Below, one piece after another: positions 45,654-55,788 of a stretch of DNA of 64,000 bases. The notes beneath the pieces were generated by a model. It made no database searches. It was not told the DNA's origin and saw only the letters and a program-made list of their open reading frames with translations. Origin of the DNA: Paraburkholderia sp. DHOC27 (GTDB taxonomy: Bacteria; Pseudomonadota; Gammaproteobacteria; Burkholderiales; Burkholderiaceae); NCBI RefSeq assembly GCF_003429005.1, contig NZ_QVQV01000003.1, positions 186,723 to 250,722 on the forward strand. The letters are read 5' to 3'. How positions within the stretch are numbered: position 1 is the stretch's first letter; each line of letters begins with the position of its first letter. The position numbers and the translations under genes were made by a program.

Positions 45654-47657
45654 TTACGCGACGTTCACGCCCGCCCGCCGATGTCGCGACAGACGTTCCT
45701 CGCCGGCCGCGAGCGCTTCAGGCAAGCCGCGCAGCACGACGATGTCGCTCGCGCGCAGCTTGGTGGAGGGGTCGGGCTCGACGCCGCGAATGCCGTGGCG
45801 GCGAATCGCCGTGACTTCGACGCCCAGGTCGTACAGGCCGACCTCGGCGAGCGTGCGTCCCACGGCGTCCGAGTTCTCGTCGACCGGCACCGATTGTAGT
45901 CGCACCTGCTCGTGACTGTCGTCATCGCCCGCGTCGTCGGCGCCGTGAAAATAGCCGCGCAGCAGGCTGTAGCGCTCGTCACGCATCTCCTCGACCCGCC
46001 GCACCACGCGGCGCATCGGCACGCCCATCAGCACCAGCGTATGCGAGGCGAGCATCAGGCTGCCTTCCACGATCTCCGGAATCACCTCCGTGGCACCGGC
46101 GGCCAGCAGCTTTTCCAGATCGGCGTCGTCGACGGTACGCACGATCACCGGCAAGGTGGGTTCGAGTTCGTGAATGTTATGCAGCACGCGCAAGGCGGAC
46201 GGCGTATTCGCATACGTGATGGCAACCGCAGCCGCACGGTGGATACCCGCCGCGAGCAGCGATTCACGCCGCCCGGCGTCGCCAAACACCACTGACTCGC
46301 CCGCCGCCGCAGCGGCCGCCACGCGGTCTGGGTCGAGGTCGAGCGCGACGTAGGAGAGCCCTTCGTGCTCCAGCATGCGCGCGAGGTTCTGCCCGGCCCG
46401 CCCGTAACCGCAGATGATGGTGTGACCGCTCTGCTTCAGGCTCTGCGTGGCGATGCGGGTCATCTGCAACGACTGCATCATCCATTCAGTGGACGACAGC
46501 CGCAGCACGATGCGATCCGCATTCTGGATCAGGAACGGTGCGGCCAGCATCGACAGCAACATGGCGGCGAGAATCGCCTGTAGCAGCGTGGCGTCCACCA
46601 GGTGCTTGTCGAGAATCAGGTTGAGCAGCACGAAGCCGAATTCACCGGCCTGCGCGAGACCGATACCGGTACGCATCGCCACCCCCGGCGAGGCGCCGAA
46701 GAGTCGCGCGAGCGCGGTAATCATCACCAGTTTCAGCAGCAAGGGGCCGAGCAGGAAGGCCAGCACGATGAACGGGTGCTTCCAGATCACGACCGGATTC
46801 AGCAGCATGCCGGTGGTGACGAAGAAGAGCCCCAGCAGCACGTCGCGAAACGGCTTGATGTCTTCTTCAACCTGATGCCGGTACGGCGTCTCCGCGATCA
46901 GCATGCCCGCGATGAAAGCGCCGAGCGCGAGCGAGAGACCGAATTTGTCCGTGATGAATGCGCAACCCAGCGTGACCAGCAGCAGGTTCAGGATGAACAG
47001 CTCCTGCGAGCGGCGCCGCGCCACCACGTTGAACCAGCGCGTCATGAAGCGCTGCCCGACGATCAGCAACAAGGATAAGGCCACGACGATCTTCACCGCC
47101 GCGAGGCCGAGCGCGGACACCAGGTCTTCCGAGCTGCCGCCCAGTGCGGCGATGATGATGAGCAGCGGCACCACGGCCAGATCCTGGAACAGCAGAACAC
47201 CGAAGATATTCTTGCCGTGCTCGGATTCGATTTCGAGGCGCTCCGCGAGCATCTTGCTGACGATCGCCGTGGACGACATGGCCAGCGCGCCGCCCAATGC
47301 CACGCTGCCCTGCCAGGTGATATGCACCCAGCGCTCCAGCACGAAACCCAACGCCACGGCCACCGCGACCGTGCCGATCACCTGTAGCAGACCGAGTCCG
47401 AACACGAGACGGCGCATGGAGCGCAGCTTGGAAAGCGAAAACTCCAGCCCGATGGAGAACATCAGGAACACCACGCCGAACTCCGCCAGATTCTGGGCGC
47501 CCTGCGAATCCGGAATCAGCCCGAGCGCGTGCGGCCCGACGACGATACCCACGCTCAGATAGCCGAGCATGGGCGGCAGGTTCAGGAAACGGAAAATGAC
47601 CACGCCTGCCACCGATGCCAGCAGCAGAAACAGCGTCATTTCGAGCGGGGAAATCAT
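45654..47657 (-). CDS. KefB-type monovalent cation:proton antiporter (CPA2) with RCK domains
   Basis: 667 residues. Start at 47657 (MISPLEMTLFLLL); the frame continues upstream, but that segment is hydrophilic and unlike the family. A 12-13 helix CPA2 exchanger domain (about 5-380) is followed by a TrkA-N/RCK NAD-binding domain (about 415-530, HTIICGYGRAGQNLARML) and a TrkA-C domain (about 580-660). It probably mediates K+/H+ exchange gated by nucleotide or thiol ligands. The glutathione-adduct gating residues of true KefB/C cannot be confirmed by eye. Confidence 0.92.
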   Translation of the reverse strand: MISPLEMTLFLLLASVAGVVIFRFLNLPPMLGYLSVGIVVGPHALGLIPDSQGAQNLAEFGVVFLMFSIGLEFSLSKLRSMRRLVFGLGLLQVIGTVAVAVALGFVLERWVHITWQGSVALGGALAMSSTAIVSKMLAERLEIESEHGKNIFGVLLFQDLAVVPLLIIIAALGGSSEDLVSALGLAAVKIVVALSLLLIVGQRFMTRWFNVVARRRSQELFILNLLLVTLGCAFITDKFGLSLALGAFIAGMLIAETPYRHQVEEDIKPFRDVLLGLFFVTTGMLLNPVVIWKHPFIVLAFLLGPLLLKLVMITALARLFGASPGVAMRTGIGLAQAGEFGFVLLNLILDKHLVDATLLQAILAAMLLSMLAAPFLIQNADRIVLRLSSTEWMMQSLQMTRIATQSLKQSGHTIICGYGRAGQNLARMLEHEGLSYVALDLDPDRVAAAAAAGESVVFGDAGRRESLLAAGIHRAAAVAITYANTPSALRVLHNIHELEPTLPVIVRTVDDADLEKLLAAGATEVIPEIVEGSLMLASHTLVLMGVPMRRVVRRVEEMRDERYSLLRGYFHGADDAGDDDSHEQVRLQSVPVDENSDAVGRTLAEVGLYDLGVEVTAIRRHGIRGVEPDPSTKLRASDIVVLRGLPEALAAGEERLSRHRRAGVNVA

Positions 47658-47793
47658 CGGAGAAAGCGCATCTAAAGCGTCCTGGTTCGGCAACGGGCCA
47701 TCGCACGCAAACCGCCGTGCGACAAGGTCGAGGGGCCTATGAAGGCAGTGGCGGGGCACAGCGCGCCCAGCGCGGCGAACAAGCGCCTTTTGT

Positions 47794-47799
47794 TATACT
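47794..47799 (+). promoter_or_regulatory. Likely -10 element of the kdsD-lpt operon
   Basis: TATACT lies only seven bases before the kdsD ATG (47807). If used by sigma-70, transcription would start at or next to the start codon, giving a leaderless or nearly leaderless message. No consensus -35 is seen at 17-base spacing. Confidence 0.45.
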
Positions 47800-47806
47800 T
47801 CCGCGC

Positions 47807-48790
47807 ATGATAGCGAAAATCAATGGCGACCGGGCCCTCGCGCTCGCTCGCGACGTGCTCGACATCGAAGCGGACGCCGTGCGCGCGCTTCGCGATCAAC
47901 TCGACGATGGTTTCGTCGAGGCGATCGACTTCATCCTGAGTTGCCGTGGGCGGGTGGTCGTCTCCGGCATCGGCAAATCCGGCCATGTGGCCCGCAAGGT
48001 GGCGGCGACGCTCGCCAGCACCGGCACACCGGCCTTCTTCGTGCATCCCGCTGAAGCCAGCCACGGCGACCTCGGCATGGTCACCGCGGAAGACGTCTTC
48101 ATTGCGATGTCCAACTCCGGTGAATCCGATGAATTGATGGCCATTCTGCCGATCATCAAACGCCTCGGTTCGAAACTGATCGCCATCACCGGCAAGCCGG
48201 GTTCGAGCCTCGCCCAACTGGCCGACGTGCATCTGAATTCGGCGGTCGCGAAGGAAGCCTGCTCGCTGAATCTCGCGCCCACGGCCAGCACCACGGCCGC
48301 GCTCGCGCTCGGCGATGCGCTCGCCGTGGCGATTCTCGACGCCCGCGGTTTTGGTCCGGACGACTTCGCCCGCTCGCATCCCGGCGGCGCATTGGGCCGG
48401 CGGCTGCTCACCTACGTGCGCGACGTCATGCGCACCGGCGATCAGGTGCCGGTGGTGACGCCCGCTGCAACCGTGCGCGACGCGCTGTTCCAGCTCACCG
48501 CCAAGCGCATGGGTATGACAGCCATTGTGGACGATAACGGCCGCGTCAAAGGCATCTTCACGGATGGCGATCTGCGCCGCGTGCTCGAACGCGCCGGCGA
48601 CTTCCGCGACCTGCCCATTTCTTCCGTGATGACGCCCGGTCCGCGCACCATTGGCCCGGACCAGCTGGCTGTCGAAGCAGTGGAACTGATGGAACGTCAC
48701 CGCATCAATCAGATGCTGGTGGTGGACGACGCGGGCAAGCTGATCGGCGCGCTCAATATGCACGACCTCTTTTCCAAGAAGGTGATCTGA
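47807..48790 (+). CDS. kdsD: D-arabinose 5-phosphate isomerase
   Basis: 327-residue KpsF/GutQ-family enzyme that converts ribulose 5-phosphate to arabinose 5-phosphate, the first step to Kdo of LPS. A SIS domain (about 30-180, SGIGKSGHVARKVAATL and SNSGESDEL) is followed by two CBS domains (about 205-325). The longer upstream frame is rejected because MIAKINGD matches homologues and a -10 element abuts it. It leads the operon into kdsC with a one-base overlap. It is divergent from the KefB-like gene. Confidence 0.95.
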   Translation: MIAKINGDRALALARDVLDIEADAVRALRDQLDDGFVEAIDFILSCRGRVVVSGIGKSGHVARKVAATLASTGTPAFFVHPAEASHGDLGMVTAEDVFIAMSNSGESDELMAILPIIKRLGSKLIAITGKPGSSLAQLADVHLNSAVAKEACSLNLAPTASTTAALALGDALAVAILDARGFGPDDFARSHPGGALGRRLLTYVRDVMRTGDQVPVVTPAATVRDALFQLTAKRMGMTAIVDDNGRVKGIFTDGDLRRVLERAGDFRDLPISSVMTPGPRTIGPDQLAVEAVELMERHRINQMLVVDDAGKLIGALNMHDLFSKKVI

Positions 48791-49353
48791 TGGCTGCCGC
48801 GACTCTTACCGCAACCGAACGCGCCCGTCGCGTCAAACTGATGATTTTCGACGTGGACGGCGTGCTGACCGACGGCGGCCTCGTCTTCACCGCCGAGGGC
48901 GACACCATGAAGGTGTTCCACTCCATGGACGGTCACGGCGCGAAGCTGTTGCGCCAGGCTGGCATCGAGACGGCCATCATCACCGGGCGCAAGTCGGGCA
49001 TCGTCGCCGTGCGCGCCAAGGAACTGAAGATCGCGCATCTGTATCAGGGCGTGGAGAACAAGCCTGACGCCTTCGCTGACCTGCTCAGGCAAACCGGCAT
49101 GAAGCCCGAGGAATGCGGCTACATGGGCGACGACTGGGTGGACCTTGGCGTGATGCTGAAGGTCGGCTTCGCGGCGGCGCCGGCCAACTCGCATCCTGAA
49201 GTGATCGCGCGCGCCCATTGGGTGAGCGAGGCACGTGGCGGTCATGGCGCCGTGCGCGAAGTCTGCGATACCCTGCTGCGCGCCCAGAACAAGTACGACG
49301 AACTGCTGGCAGCGGCCTGCGCCGGTACGGAGCAGAAGGGTCTGGTGGGATGA
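48790..49353 (+). CDS. kdsC: Kdo 8-phosphate phosphatase
   Basis: 187-residue HAD-superfamily enzyme that releases phosphate from Kdo 8-phosphate. Catalytic motif I is MIFDVDGVLTDGG (about 17-29, Asp nucleophile and Asp acid/base), motif II Thr in IITGRKSG, and the later acidic motif MGDDWVDL. There is no cap insertion, as expected for the tetrameric C0 HAD type. Overlaps kdsD and lptC at TGATG/ATGA junctions. Confidence 0.95.
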   Translation: MAAATLTATERARRVKLMIFDVDGVLTDGGLVFTAEGDTMKVFHSMDGHGAKLLRQAGIETAIITGRKSGIVAVRAKELKIAHLYQGVENKPDAFADLLRQTGMKPEECGYMGDDWVDLGVMLKVGFAAAPANSHPEVIARAHWVSEARGGHGAVREVCDTLLRAQNKYDELLAAACAGTEQKGLVG

Positions 49354-49958
49354 ACCAGTTCCGCCTGACTTCGCTGATCCCGCTCGTCGCGATGGCGGCG
49401 CTCGCCGGCATCACCTGGTGGCTGCTGCAGGCCACCATGCCGCCGCCGCACGAGGGCGAGGTGAAGCCGAAAGAACATACGCCCGACTACTTCGCCGACA
49501 ATTTCTCGGTGTCCGAACTGGATCAGTCGGGCGCGACGCAGTATCGTCTGACGGCCACGCATCTGGTGCATTACGAAGACGACGAACTGAGCGACCTGGT
49601 CAAGCCGGCTATCCGCGCGTTCCAGCCGGGCAAGCCCATCGTCACGGCCACGGGCGACACCGGCACCGTGAATGGCGACGCCTCGATCGTCGATCTGTAC
49701 CACAACGCGCGTATCCTGCGCGCGGCCGGCGACGGCGATCCGCAGATGCAGGCCGATTCGGAGCATTTTCGGGTGCTGGTCAACGACGATGTGATCGAGA
49801 CCGAAAAGCCGGTTAAACTTCAGCGCGGCCTGTCTGTCATGACGGCCAGCGGCATGAACTACAACAATGTGACCCGGGTGATGCAACTGTTCGGCAACGT
49901 CCGTGGCGCGATCGCCGCGTCCGACGCCTCCGGCGCCTCCCCGAAGCAACCCGGGTAA
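49350..49958 (+). CDS. lptC: LPS export system protein LptC
   Basis: 202-residue bitopic protein. One N-terminal helix (about 7-28) anchors a periplasmic beta-jellyroll domain (DNFSVSELDQSGATQYRLTA, about 50-190). It passes LPS from the LptBFG transporter to LptA. Start overlaps kdsC (ATGA). Gene order kdsD-kdsC-lptC-lptA-lptB matches the standard Gram-negative arrangement. Confidence 0.94.
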   Translation: MNQFRLTSLIPLVAMAALAGITWWLLQATMPPPHEGEVKPKEHTPDYFADNFSVSELDQSGATQYRLTATHLVHYEDDELSDLVKPAIRAFQPGKPIVTATGDTGTVNGDASIVDLYHNARILRAAGDGDPQMQADSEHFRVLVNDDVIETEKPVKLQRGLSVMTASGMNYNNVTRVMQLFGNVRGAIAASDASGASPKQPG

Positions 49959-49977
49959 TCCAATTCAGCGTGACTGC

Positions 49978-50649
49978 ATGAACGAATCGTTCCCCCGTTT
50001 TGACACCGGCTGCGTGCGTACCCTGTCTGCGTGCCGCGCCGGACTCGCTGCGCTGCTGCTCGCACTGCCGCTCTTCGGCTTTGCGCCGCTCGCGCACGCG
50101 GAACGCGCCGACAAGGACAAGCCGCTCAACATCGAAGCGGACAACATGACCTATGACGACCTGAAGCAGGTCAACATCTTCACCGGACACGTGGTGGCCA
50201 CCAAAGGCACCATCGTGATCAAAGCCGACCGCGTGGAAGTGACCCAGGACCCGCAGGGCTATCAGTACGCCACGGGCACCTCGAGCGGCGGCAATCTGTC
50301 GTATTTCCGCCAGAAGCGCGAAGGCCTCGACGAGTACGTGGAAGGCACCGCTGTGCGTATCGACTACGACGGCAAGCAGGACCTCACCACCTTGACCACC
50401 AACGCCACCGTCAACCGCCTGCAAGGCCTGTCGACGTTGATGGATACGGTGCACGGCAGCGTCATCACGTATGACGGCCAGAACGATTTCTATACCGCGA
50501 AGGCCGGCAAGGACGTGGCCGGCCCGGGCAATCCCAATGGCCGCGTGCGGGCCATGCTGTCGCCGCGTAACGGCGGCGCCGCGCCGCTCACCGGTGCGTC
50601 GGCCACGCTCGTGCCGTCCACCACGATCAAGGGAAACCCGAACCAGTGA
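49978..50649 (+). CDS. lptA: LPS transport periplasmic protein LptA
   Basis: 223 residues. Signal peptide about 1-41 (ending LAHA), then the OstA/LptA beta-jellyroll with [21 protein letters not shown] and [11 protein letters not shown]. LptA oligomers bridge the periplasm for LPS. The C-terminal 40 residues are Pro/Gly/Thr-rich and likely disordered. Stop overlaps the lptB GTG. Confidence 0.94.
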   Translation: MNESFPRFDTGCVRTLSACRAGLAALLLALPLFGFAPLAHAERADKDKPLNIEADNMTYDDLKQVNIFTGHVVATKGTIVIKADRVEVTQDPQGYQYATGTSSGGNLSYFRQKREGLDEYVEGTAVRIDYDGKQDLTTLTTNATVNRLQGLSTLMDTVHGSVITYDGQNDFYTAKAGKDVAGPGNPNGRVRAMLSPRNGGAAPLTGASATLVPSTTIKGNPNQ

Positions 50650-51437
50650 ACTCCGTGAACTCGCCCTCCCTCCCCCATCGCAAGCCGGCTGGGACCAGCA
50701 GTTCGCTGGTGGTTCGCAATCTGAAGAAGCGCTATGGCTCGCGCACGGTGGTGAAGGACGTGTCGCTCGACGTCAAGAGCGGTGAAGTGGTCGGCCTGCT
50801 TGGGCCGAACGGCGCGGGCAAGACCACCTCGTTTTACATGATCGTCGGACTGGTGCCGCTCGACGCCGGTGAGATCGACCTCGACGGCAAGTCCATCAGC
50901 CTGTTGCCCATCCACAAGCGTGCTTCGCTCGGCCTGTCGTATCTGCCGCAGGAAGCCTCGGTGTTTCGCAAGCTCACCGTCGAAGAGAACATTCGCGCGG
51001 TGCTCGAGCTGCAACTCGACGAGAACGGCAAACGCCTCAGCAAGGACACCATCACCACGCGTACCGAAGCGCTGCTCGACGAGCTGCAGATCGCCCATCT
51101 GCGTGGCAATCCGGCGCTGTCGCTGTCGGGCGGTGAACGCCGCCGGGTGGAAATTGCACGGGCGCTTGCGACCAACCCCAGCTTTATTCTGCTCGACGAA
51201 CCGTTCGCCGGCGTGGACCCGATCGCCGTTCTGGAAATCCAGAAGATTGTTAAATTCCTCAAGCAGCGCAACATCGGCGTGCTGATAACGGACCATAACG
51301 TGCGCGAAACGCTCGGCATCTGCGACCATGCCTACATCATCAGCGACGGCAGCGTGCTGGCAGCGGGCGCTCCGAGCGAGATCATCGAAAACGAAAACGT
51401 GCGGCGCGTCTACCTCGGCGAGCACTTCCGCATGTGA
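50646..51437 (+). CDS. lptB: LPS export ABC transporter ATPase LptB
   Basis: 263 residues, GTG start overlapping lptA. Walker [10 protein letters not shown] (about 57-65), Q-loop LPQEASVF, signature [15 protein letters not shown], Walker [14 protein letters not shown], and a His switch in ITDHNVRET. It powers LPS extraction with LptF/LptG, which are encoded elsewhere. The N-terminus has about 18 extra hydrophilic residues compared with E. coli LptB. A long hairpin lies between it and rpoN. Confidence 0.96.
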   Translation: MNSVNSPSLPHRKPAGTSSSLVVRNLKKRYGSRTVVKDVSLDVKSGEVVGLLGPNGAGKTTSFYMIVGLVPLDAGEIDLDGKSISLLPIHKRASLGLSYLPQEASVFRKLTVEENIRAVLELQLDENGKRLSKDTITTRTEALLDELQIAHLRGNPALSLSGGERRRVEIARALATNPSFILLDEPFAGVDPIAVLEIQKIVKFLKQRNIGVLITDHNVRETLGICDHAYIISDGSVLAAGAPSEIIENENVRRVYLGEHFRM

Positions 51438-51476
51438 TCGAACGAGGGCGCGCATCTCGTGCTGCGTCCTCGCCCA

Positions 51477-51515
51477 GGCGGGCCTCAGCGTCTATTTTTG
51501 ACGCGCCGGCCCGCC
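51477..51515 (+). other. Extended hairpin between lptB and rpoN
   Basis: GGCGGGCC (51477-51484) pairs with GGCCCGCC (51508-51515), and inside it GCGTC (51488-51492) pairs with GACGC (51500-51504) around a TATTTTT loop, with a 3x3 internal loop between the helices. No T-run follows, so simple termination is unlikely. It could stabilise or process the lptB message or attenuate read-through into rpoN. Confidence 0.55.
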
Positions 51516-51612
51516 TGTCTTCCAGCAGGCCCTATCCAGACGGGCGCGTTATCGTGAATGCCGCAAGGTATCGCGGTCGTGGCAAACTCTCTACAATGAA
51601 TCTCAACTTGCC

Positions 51613-53127
51613 ATGAAAGCCAGCCTCCAACTCCGCCTGTCGCAGCATCTTGCGCTGACCCCTCAACTGCAACAGTCCATCAGGCTGCTGCAGCTGTCCA
51701 CGCTTGAACTGCAGCAGGAAGTCGCGATGGCGATCGCGCAGAATCCGCTGCTGGAAAACGAGGACGACTGGATCGCCAGCCCGCTGCGGGTTGCGTCGGA
51801 CGGCTCGCTGATCGCCCAGGCGCCGAACAACTCTGCGCCCGAGCAGATGAGCAACTCATCGTCGTCATCGTCCACTACGACCAGTGAGCGCGCCGAGAAC
51901 GGCGAACCGCAGGGTGTGGACGAATACAACGGCCTCTCGGGCGACGCCAACGGCGACTCCACGCAATGGAACCTGGACGACTACGGCCGCTCCGGTACCG
52001 CCTCTGACGACGACGATCTGCCGCCGCTGCAGATTCACGAGTCGAGCACTTCGTTGCGCGATCATCTGACAGCGCAGTTGCGCGTTACCCAGGCCGGCCA
52101 ACGCGACCGTGCCCTGATCACCTTCCTGATCGAATCACTCGATGACGACGGCTATCTGACGGCCACGCTGGAAGAAGTTCAGGCGGATCTGCCGGACGAG
52201 CTCGAAGTCGATCTCGACGAACTGAATGCAGCGCTTGCGCTGCTGCATAGCTTCGATCCCGCAGGCGTAGGCGCCCGCTCGGCGTCGGAGTGTCTGAAGC
52301 TGCAGTTGCTGCGCCTCGACCAATCGCCCACGCGCACGCTGGCGCTCGATATCGTCGGTCATCATCTGGAATTACTGGCGGCCCGCGACTTCACGCGCCT
52401 GCGCAAACACCTGAAGGCCAACGACGACGAACTGCGCGATGCGCACGACCTGATCCGCTCACTGGAGCCCTTCCCGGGCGCCGCGTATGGCAAGGCCGAA
52501 GCGGACTACGTCGTGCCCGACATCATGGTGCGCAAAACACCGCAGGGCTGGCAGGCAGAACTCAATCCGGAGGTGGTGCCCAAGCTGCGCATCAACCATC
52601 TGTACGCGAATATTCTGCGTAACAACCGGGGCGATCCGGGCAGCGGTTCGCTGCGTCAGCAGCTTCAGGAAGCACGCTGGCTGATCAAGAATATCCAGCA
52701 GCGCTTCGAAACAATCTTGCGCGTCGCGCAGGCCATTGTGGAGCGCCAGAAGAGCTTTTTCGTACATGGCGAAATTGCCATGCGGCCCTTGGTTTTGAGG
52801 GAAATAGCTGATACGCTGGGCTTACACGAGTCAACTGTCTCGCGTGTGACAACCGGTAAATACATGCTGACCCCATTCGGGACGCTTGAATTCAAGTACT
52901 TTTTCGGCTCACACGTTTCCACAGATACGGGCGGCGCGGCGTCTTCCACGGCCATTCGCGCGCTCATCAAGCAACTGATAGGAGCGGAAAACACCAAATC
53001 TCCTCTTTCAGATAGCCGCATAGCCGAACTGCTGGCGGAACAGGGATTCGTGGTCGCGCGCAGAACCGTTGCGAAGTACCGCGAAGCCCTCAAGATTCCG
53101 GCAGTCAACCTGCGCAAGTCTCTCTAG
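51613..53127 (+). CDS. rpoN: RNA polymerase sigma-54 factor
   Basis: 504 residues. The Gln/Leu-rich region I is at about 3-50 ([20 protein letters not shown]), followed by an acidic Ser/Asn-rich region II, the core-binding domain, a HTH ([24 protein letters not shown], about 398-421) and the invariant RpoN box [15 protein letters not shown] near the C-terminus. It directs nitrogen and other enhancer-dependent promoters. The ATG has no clear ribosome site. A six-codon frame (51596-51616) ends across it, and TACAAT at 51592-51597 could be a -10. Confidence 0.97.
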   Translation: MKASLQLRLSQHLALTPQLQQSIRLLQLSTLELQQEVAMAIAQNPLLENEDDWIASPLRVASDGSLIAQAPNNSAPEQMSNSSSSSSTTTSERAENGEPQGVDEYNGLSGDANGDSTQWNLDDYGRSGTASDDDDLPPLQIHESSTSLRDHLTAQLRVTQAGQRDRALITFLIESLDDDGYLTATLEEVQADLPDELEVDLDELNAALALLHSFDPAGVGARSASECLKLQLLRLDQSPTRTLALDIVGHHLELLAARDFTRLRKHLKANDDELRDAHDLIRSLEPFPGAAYGKAEADYVVPDIMVRKTPQGWQAELNPEVVPKLRINHLYANILRNNRGDPGSGSLRQQLQEARWLIKNIQQRFETILRVAQAIVERQKSFFVHGEIAMRPLVLREIADTLGLHESTVSRVTTGKYMLTPFGTLEFKYFFGSHVSTDTGGAASSTAIRALIKQLIGAENTKSPLSDSRIAELLAEQGFVVARRTVAKYREALKIPAVNLRKSL

Positions 53128-53374
53128 CGCACCCCAACCCGGCGCTTCGTGTCGGGCCCCGCGAGGGGAAGAAACATTTGGGGCGGCTCGGCGTGCTCTT
53201 GAGCCCGTCGCCTTCCGTGGCGGGCATTTTCCGGCCGCTCCGCCCGTTGGCGGACAGGCCGGCCGATGCGACCTGCCAGTAGTCAGTCAACGGGGGACGA
53301 CACAGGCGAGCCGAGCGATCGACCGGTACTGCCCCATCGTGCGGACCAAGCGGCCACTAGCTTGGAGAAGCACT

Positions 53375-53731
53375 ATGAATCTGCAGATCAGTGGACACCA
53401 TCTCGAAGTAACGCCAGCGTTGCGAGAATACGTGATCACCAAACTGGATAGGGTGCTAAGACATTTCGATCAGGTGATCGATGGCAGTGTGGTCCTCTCG
53501 GTCGACAACCACAAGGAAAAGGAAAAGAGGCAGAAGGTTGAAATCAACCTGCATCTGAAGGGCAAGGACATTTTTGTCGAGAGCTGTGACGGCGACCTGT
53601 ACGCCGCGATCGATCTGATGATCGACAAGCTCGATCGGCAAGTGATTCGTCACAAGGATCGCCTGCAAGGTCATCAGCACGAAGCGATCAAGTACCAACC
53701 GCTGGCGCAAGTGGAAGTGCCGCCGCAATAA
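53375..53731 (+). CDS. hpf: Ribosome hibernation promoting factor
   Basis: 118 residues from the ATG at 53375, preceded by TTGGAGAAG. S30AE/YfiA fold ([19 protein letters not shown], then [17 protein letters not shown]). The length corresponds to short HPF, which promotes 100S dimers with RMF-like partners. The gene commonly follows rpoN. The 247-base gap after rpoN has no feature I can support. A strong terminator follows. Confidence 0.93.
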   Translation: MNLQISGHHLEVTPALREYVITKLDRVLRHFDQVIDGSVVLSVDNHKEKEKRQKVEINLHLKGKDIFVESCDGDLYAAIDLMIDKLDRQVIRHKDRLQGHQHEAIKYQPLAQVEVPPQ

Positions 53732-53762
53732 TGCGAAATTAGAGGGTTTCCCTCAACGCGCT

Positions 53763-53788
53763 AAACCGCCCGGAAACGGGCGGTTTTT
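53763..53788 (+). terminator. Intrinsic terminator after hpf
   Basis: Perfect 10-pair stem AAACCGCCCG (53763-53772), GAAA loop, CGGGCGGTTT (53777-53786), running into TTTTT. It ends the lpt-rpoN-hpf block. Confidence 0.9.
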
Positions 53789-53917
53789 CGTTGGGTTTCG
53801 GTTGGGCACGAGGCCCCGTGCTGCCGCTTCGTGCGCGTTTCACCAACCCGAGGCAGGCGCCACGAAACCCGCCGCGAATGGTGATGGCGCGCCGCACCAT
53901 CAAAGGTCACCCTGTTC

Positions 53918-53923
53918 TATAAT
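53918..53923 (+). promoter_or_regulatory. Candidate -10 of the ptsN-hprK promoter
   Basis: Exact TATAAT about 170 bases upstream of ptsN, after the hpf terminator. No good -35 at 17 bases. It implies a new transcript for ptsN and downstream genes. The interval 53789-54089 is otherwise gene-free apart from a short repeat. Confidence 0.45.
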
Positions 53924-53936
53924 GGCCCGGTTACTA

Positions 53937-53969
53937 TCGGGGTCAACCGTCGGGGTCAATCGGGGTTAT
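53937..53969 (+). repeat. Three short direct repeats in the ptsN leader
   Basis: TCGGGGTCAA at 53937-53946 and 53950-53959, then TCGGGGTTAT at 53960-53969. They lie just downstream of the TATAAT, so in the probable 5' untranslated region or at the transcription start. Could be a protein-binding site or chance. Confidence 0.4.
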
Positions 53970-54089
53970 TCAGCGGGAGTGCTGTGTTTTTTCGGCGCTC
54001 AAGCGCATCGCCGTGAGCATCTGTCGAGAATGGAACGCCACTCAACCGCCACAGCGAGGAGTATCCAGGCCACGTTTCCGCCTGCCAAC

Positions 54090-54545
54090 ATGAATCGTTT
54101 AGCCAAATTTCTTCCCCTCGAAAACGTCGTCGTCGGACTGTCCGTCACCAGCAAGAAACGCGTGTTCGAACAAGCGGGTCTGATTTTCGAAAACCAGAAC
54201 GGCATTGCGCGCAGTACGGTCACCGACAATCTGTTCGCGCGCGAGCGCCTCGGCTCTACCGGACTCGGCGAAGGTGTCGCGATTCCGCATGGCCGGATCA
54301 AAGGCCTGAAGCAGCCGCTCGCTGCCTTCGTGCGTCTTGCTGAAGCCATTCCGTTCGAATCGCCGGATGGCCAGCCAGTCTCGCTGCTGATCTTCCTGCT
54401 GGTGCCCGAACAAGCCACCCAGCAACACCTCGAAATCCTCTCGGAAATCGCCCAGTTACTGTCCGACCGCGAAGCGCGCGAGCGGCTGCATACGGAAGAA
54501 GACCGCGAAACATTGCATCGCCTGCTCACTCAGTGGCAACCTTGA
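54090..54545 (+). CDS. ptsN: Nitrogen-regulatory PTS EIIA (EIIANtr)
   Basis: 151 residues from the ATG at 54090 (MNRLAKFLPLENVVV). An in-frame ATG at 54030 would add 20 residues of unlike composition. The phospho-accepting His is H67 in GVAIPHGRI. It receives phosphate from NPr and regulates K+ transport and other targets. Its position in rpoN-hpf-ptsN-hprK-rapZ is typical of beta-proteobacteria. Confidence 0.94.
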   Translation: MNRLAKFLPLENVVVGLSVTSKKRVFEQAGLIFENQNGIARSTVTDNLFARERLGSTGLGEGVAIPHGRIKGLKQPLAAFVRLAEAIPFESPDGQPVSLLIFLLVPEQATQQHLEILSEIAQLLSDREARERLHTEEDRETLHRLLTQWQP

Positions 54546-54699
54546 TGCATCCGCGGCAATCCGCGCACGAACGGGTAAGGTCTCACGCTGAAACCGGCTC
54601 GGATCCGCTCCGGGCAGCCCGACCGCGCTAGCGCGGTCGGCGCGAGCAAAAAGCGCAGGAAAGCGCGAAAAAAGCGGCCCACATTGGAGTCAGGGATTC

Positions 54700-55668
54700 A
54701 TGGATACGTCCAGCATCAACGCCCAAAGCATTTTCGACGACAACGCAGCCATGCTGAAACTCAGCTGGCTGACGGGGCATGAGGGCTGGGAGCGCGGCTT
54801 CTCCGCAGAGACGGTTGCGAACGCCACGTCGAGCGCGGACCTCGTCGGCCACCTGAACCTGATCCACCCCAACCGCATTCAGGTGCTGGGCGACGCTGAA
54901 GTCGAGTACTACCAGCGGCAGTCCGAAGAGGACCGCTCACGTCACATGGCCGAACTGATCGCCCTCGAGCCGCCGTTTCTGGTGGTGGCGGGTGGCGTGG
55001 CGGCGCCCCCAGAACTGGTTCTGCGCTGCACGCGCTCATCGACGCCGCTCTTCACCACGCCCATGTCGGCCGCGGCGGTGATCGACAGCCTGCGTCTTTA
55101 CATGTCGCGCATCCTGGCGCCGCGCGCCACGCTGCATGGCGTATTCCTCGACATCCTCGGCATGGGCGTGCTGCTCACCGGCGACTCCGGTCTCGGCAAG
55201 AGCGAACTCGGCCTCGAACTGATCAGCCGTGGACACGGTCTGGTAGCGGACGACGCGGTGGATTTCGTCCGCCTCGGGCCGGATTTCGTCGAGGGCCGCT
55301 GCCCGCCCCTGCTGCAAAACCTGCTGGAAGTGCGCGGCCTCGGCCTGCTGGACATCAAAACCATTTTTGGCGAAACCGCGGTACGGCGCAAAATGAAGCT
55401 CAAGCTGATCGTTCAGCTCGTGCGCCGTCCGGATGGCGAGTTTCAGCGCCTGCCGCTGGAAAGCCAGACCGTCGACGTGCTGGGTTTGCCCATCAGCAAG
55501 GTCACCATCCAGGTGGCGGCCGGCCGCAACCTCGCGGTGCTGGTGGAAGCTGCCGTGCGCAACACCATCCTGCAACTGCGCGGCATCGACACGCTGCGCG
55601 ACTTCATGGACCGCCAGCGTCTGGCCATGCAGGACCCGGACAGCCAGTTTCCGGGCAAGCTCATCTGA
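54700..55668 (+). CDS. hprK: HPr kinase/phosphorylase
   Basis: 322 residues. N-terminal regulatory domain (about 1-130), then a P-loop kinase domain with Walker A GDSGLGKS (161-168) and catalytic His in LHGVFL (H146). The signature [10 protein letters not shown] is near 217. It phosphorylates HPr on Ser. TTGGAGTCAGGG precedes the ATG. No separate promoter is obvious in the 154-base gap after ptsN. Confidence 0.96.
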   Translation: MDTSSINAQSIFDDNAAMLKLSWLTGHEGWERGFSAETVANATSSADLVGHLNLIHPNRIQVLGDAEVEYYQRQSEEDRSRHMAELIALEPPFLVVAGGVAAPPELVLRCTRSSTPLFTTPMSAAAVIDSLRLYMSRILAPRATLHGVFLDILGMGVLLTGDSGLGKSELGLELISRGHGLVADDAVDFVRLGPDFVEGRCPPLLQNLLEVRGLGLLDIKTIFGETAVRRKMKLKLIVQLVRRPDGEFQRLPLESQTVDVLGLPISKVTIQVAAGRNLAVLVEAAVRNTILQLRGIDTLRDFMDRQRLAMQDPDSQFPGKLI

Positions 55669-55788
55669 TCGGAGTTGCGCCAGGCCGGGCTGAGCGCCTG
55701 GCGTGACATGGCACAAGCTGCCCATTCGGCAGAGGGTACGCGCACGGGGACCAGATGCTATGATGAAACGTACCGATTTCACCACTCC

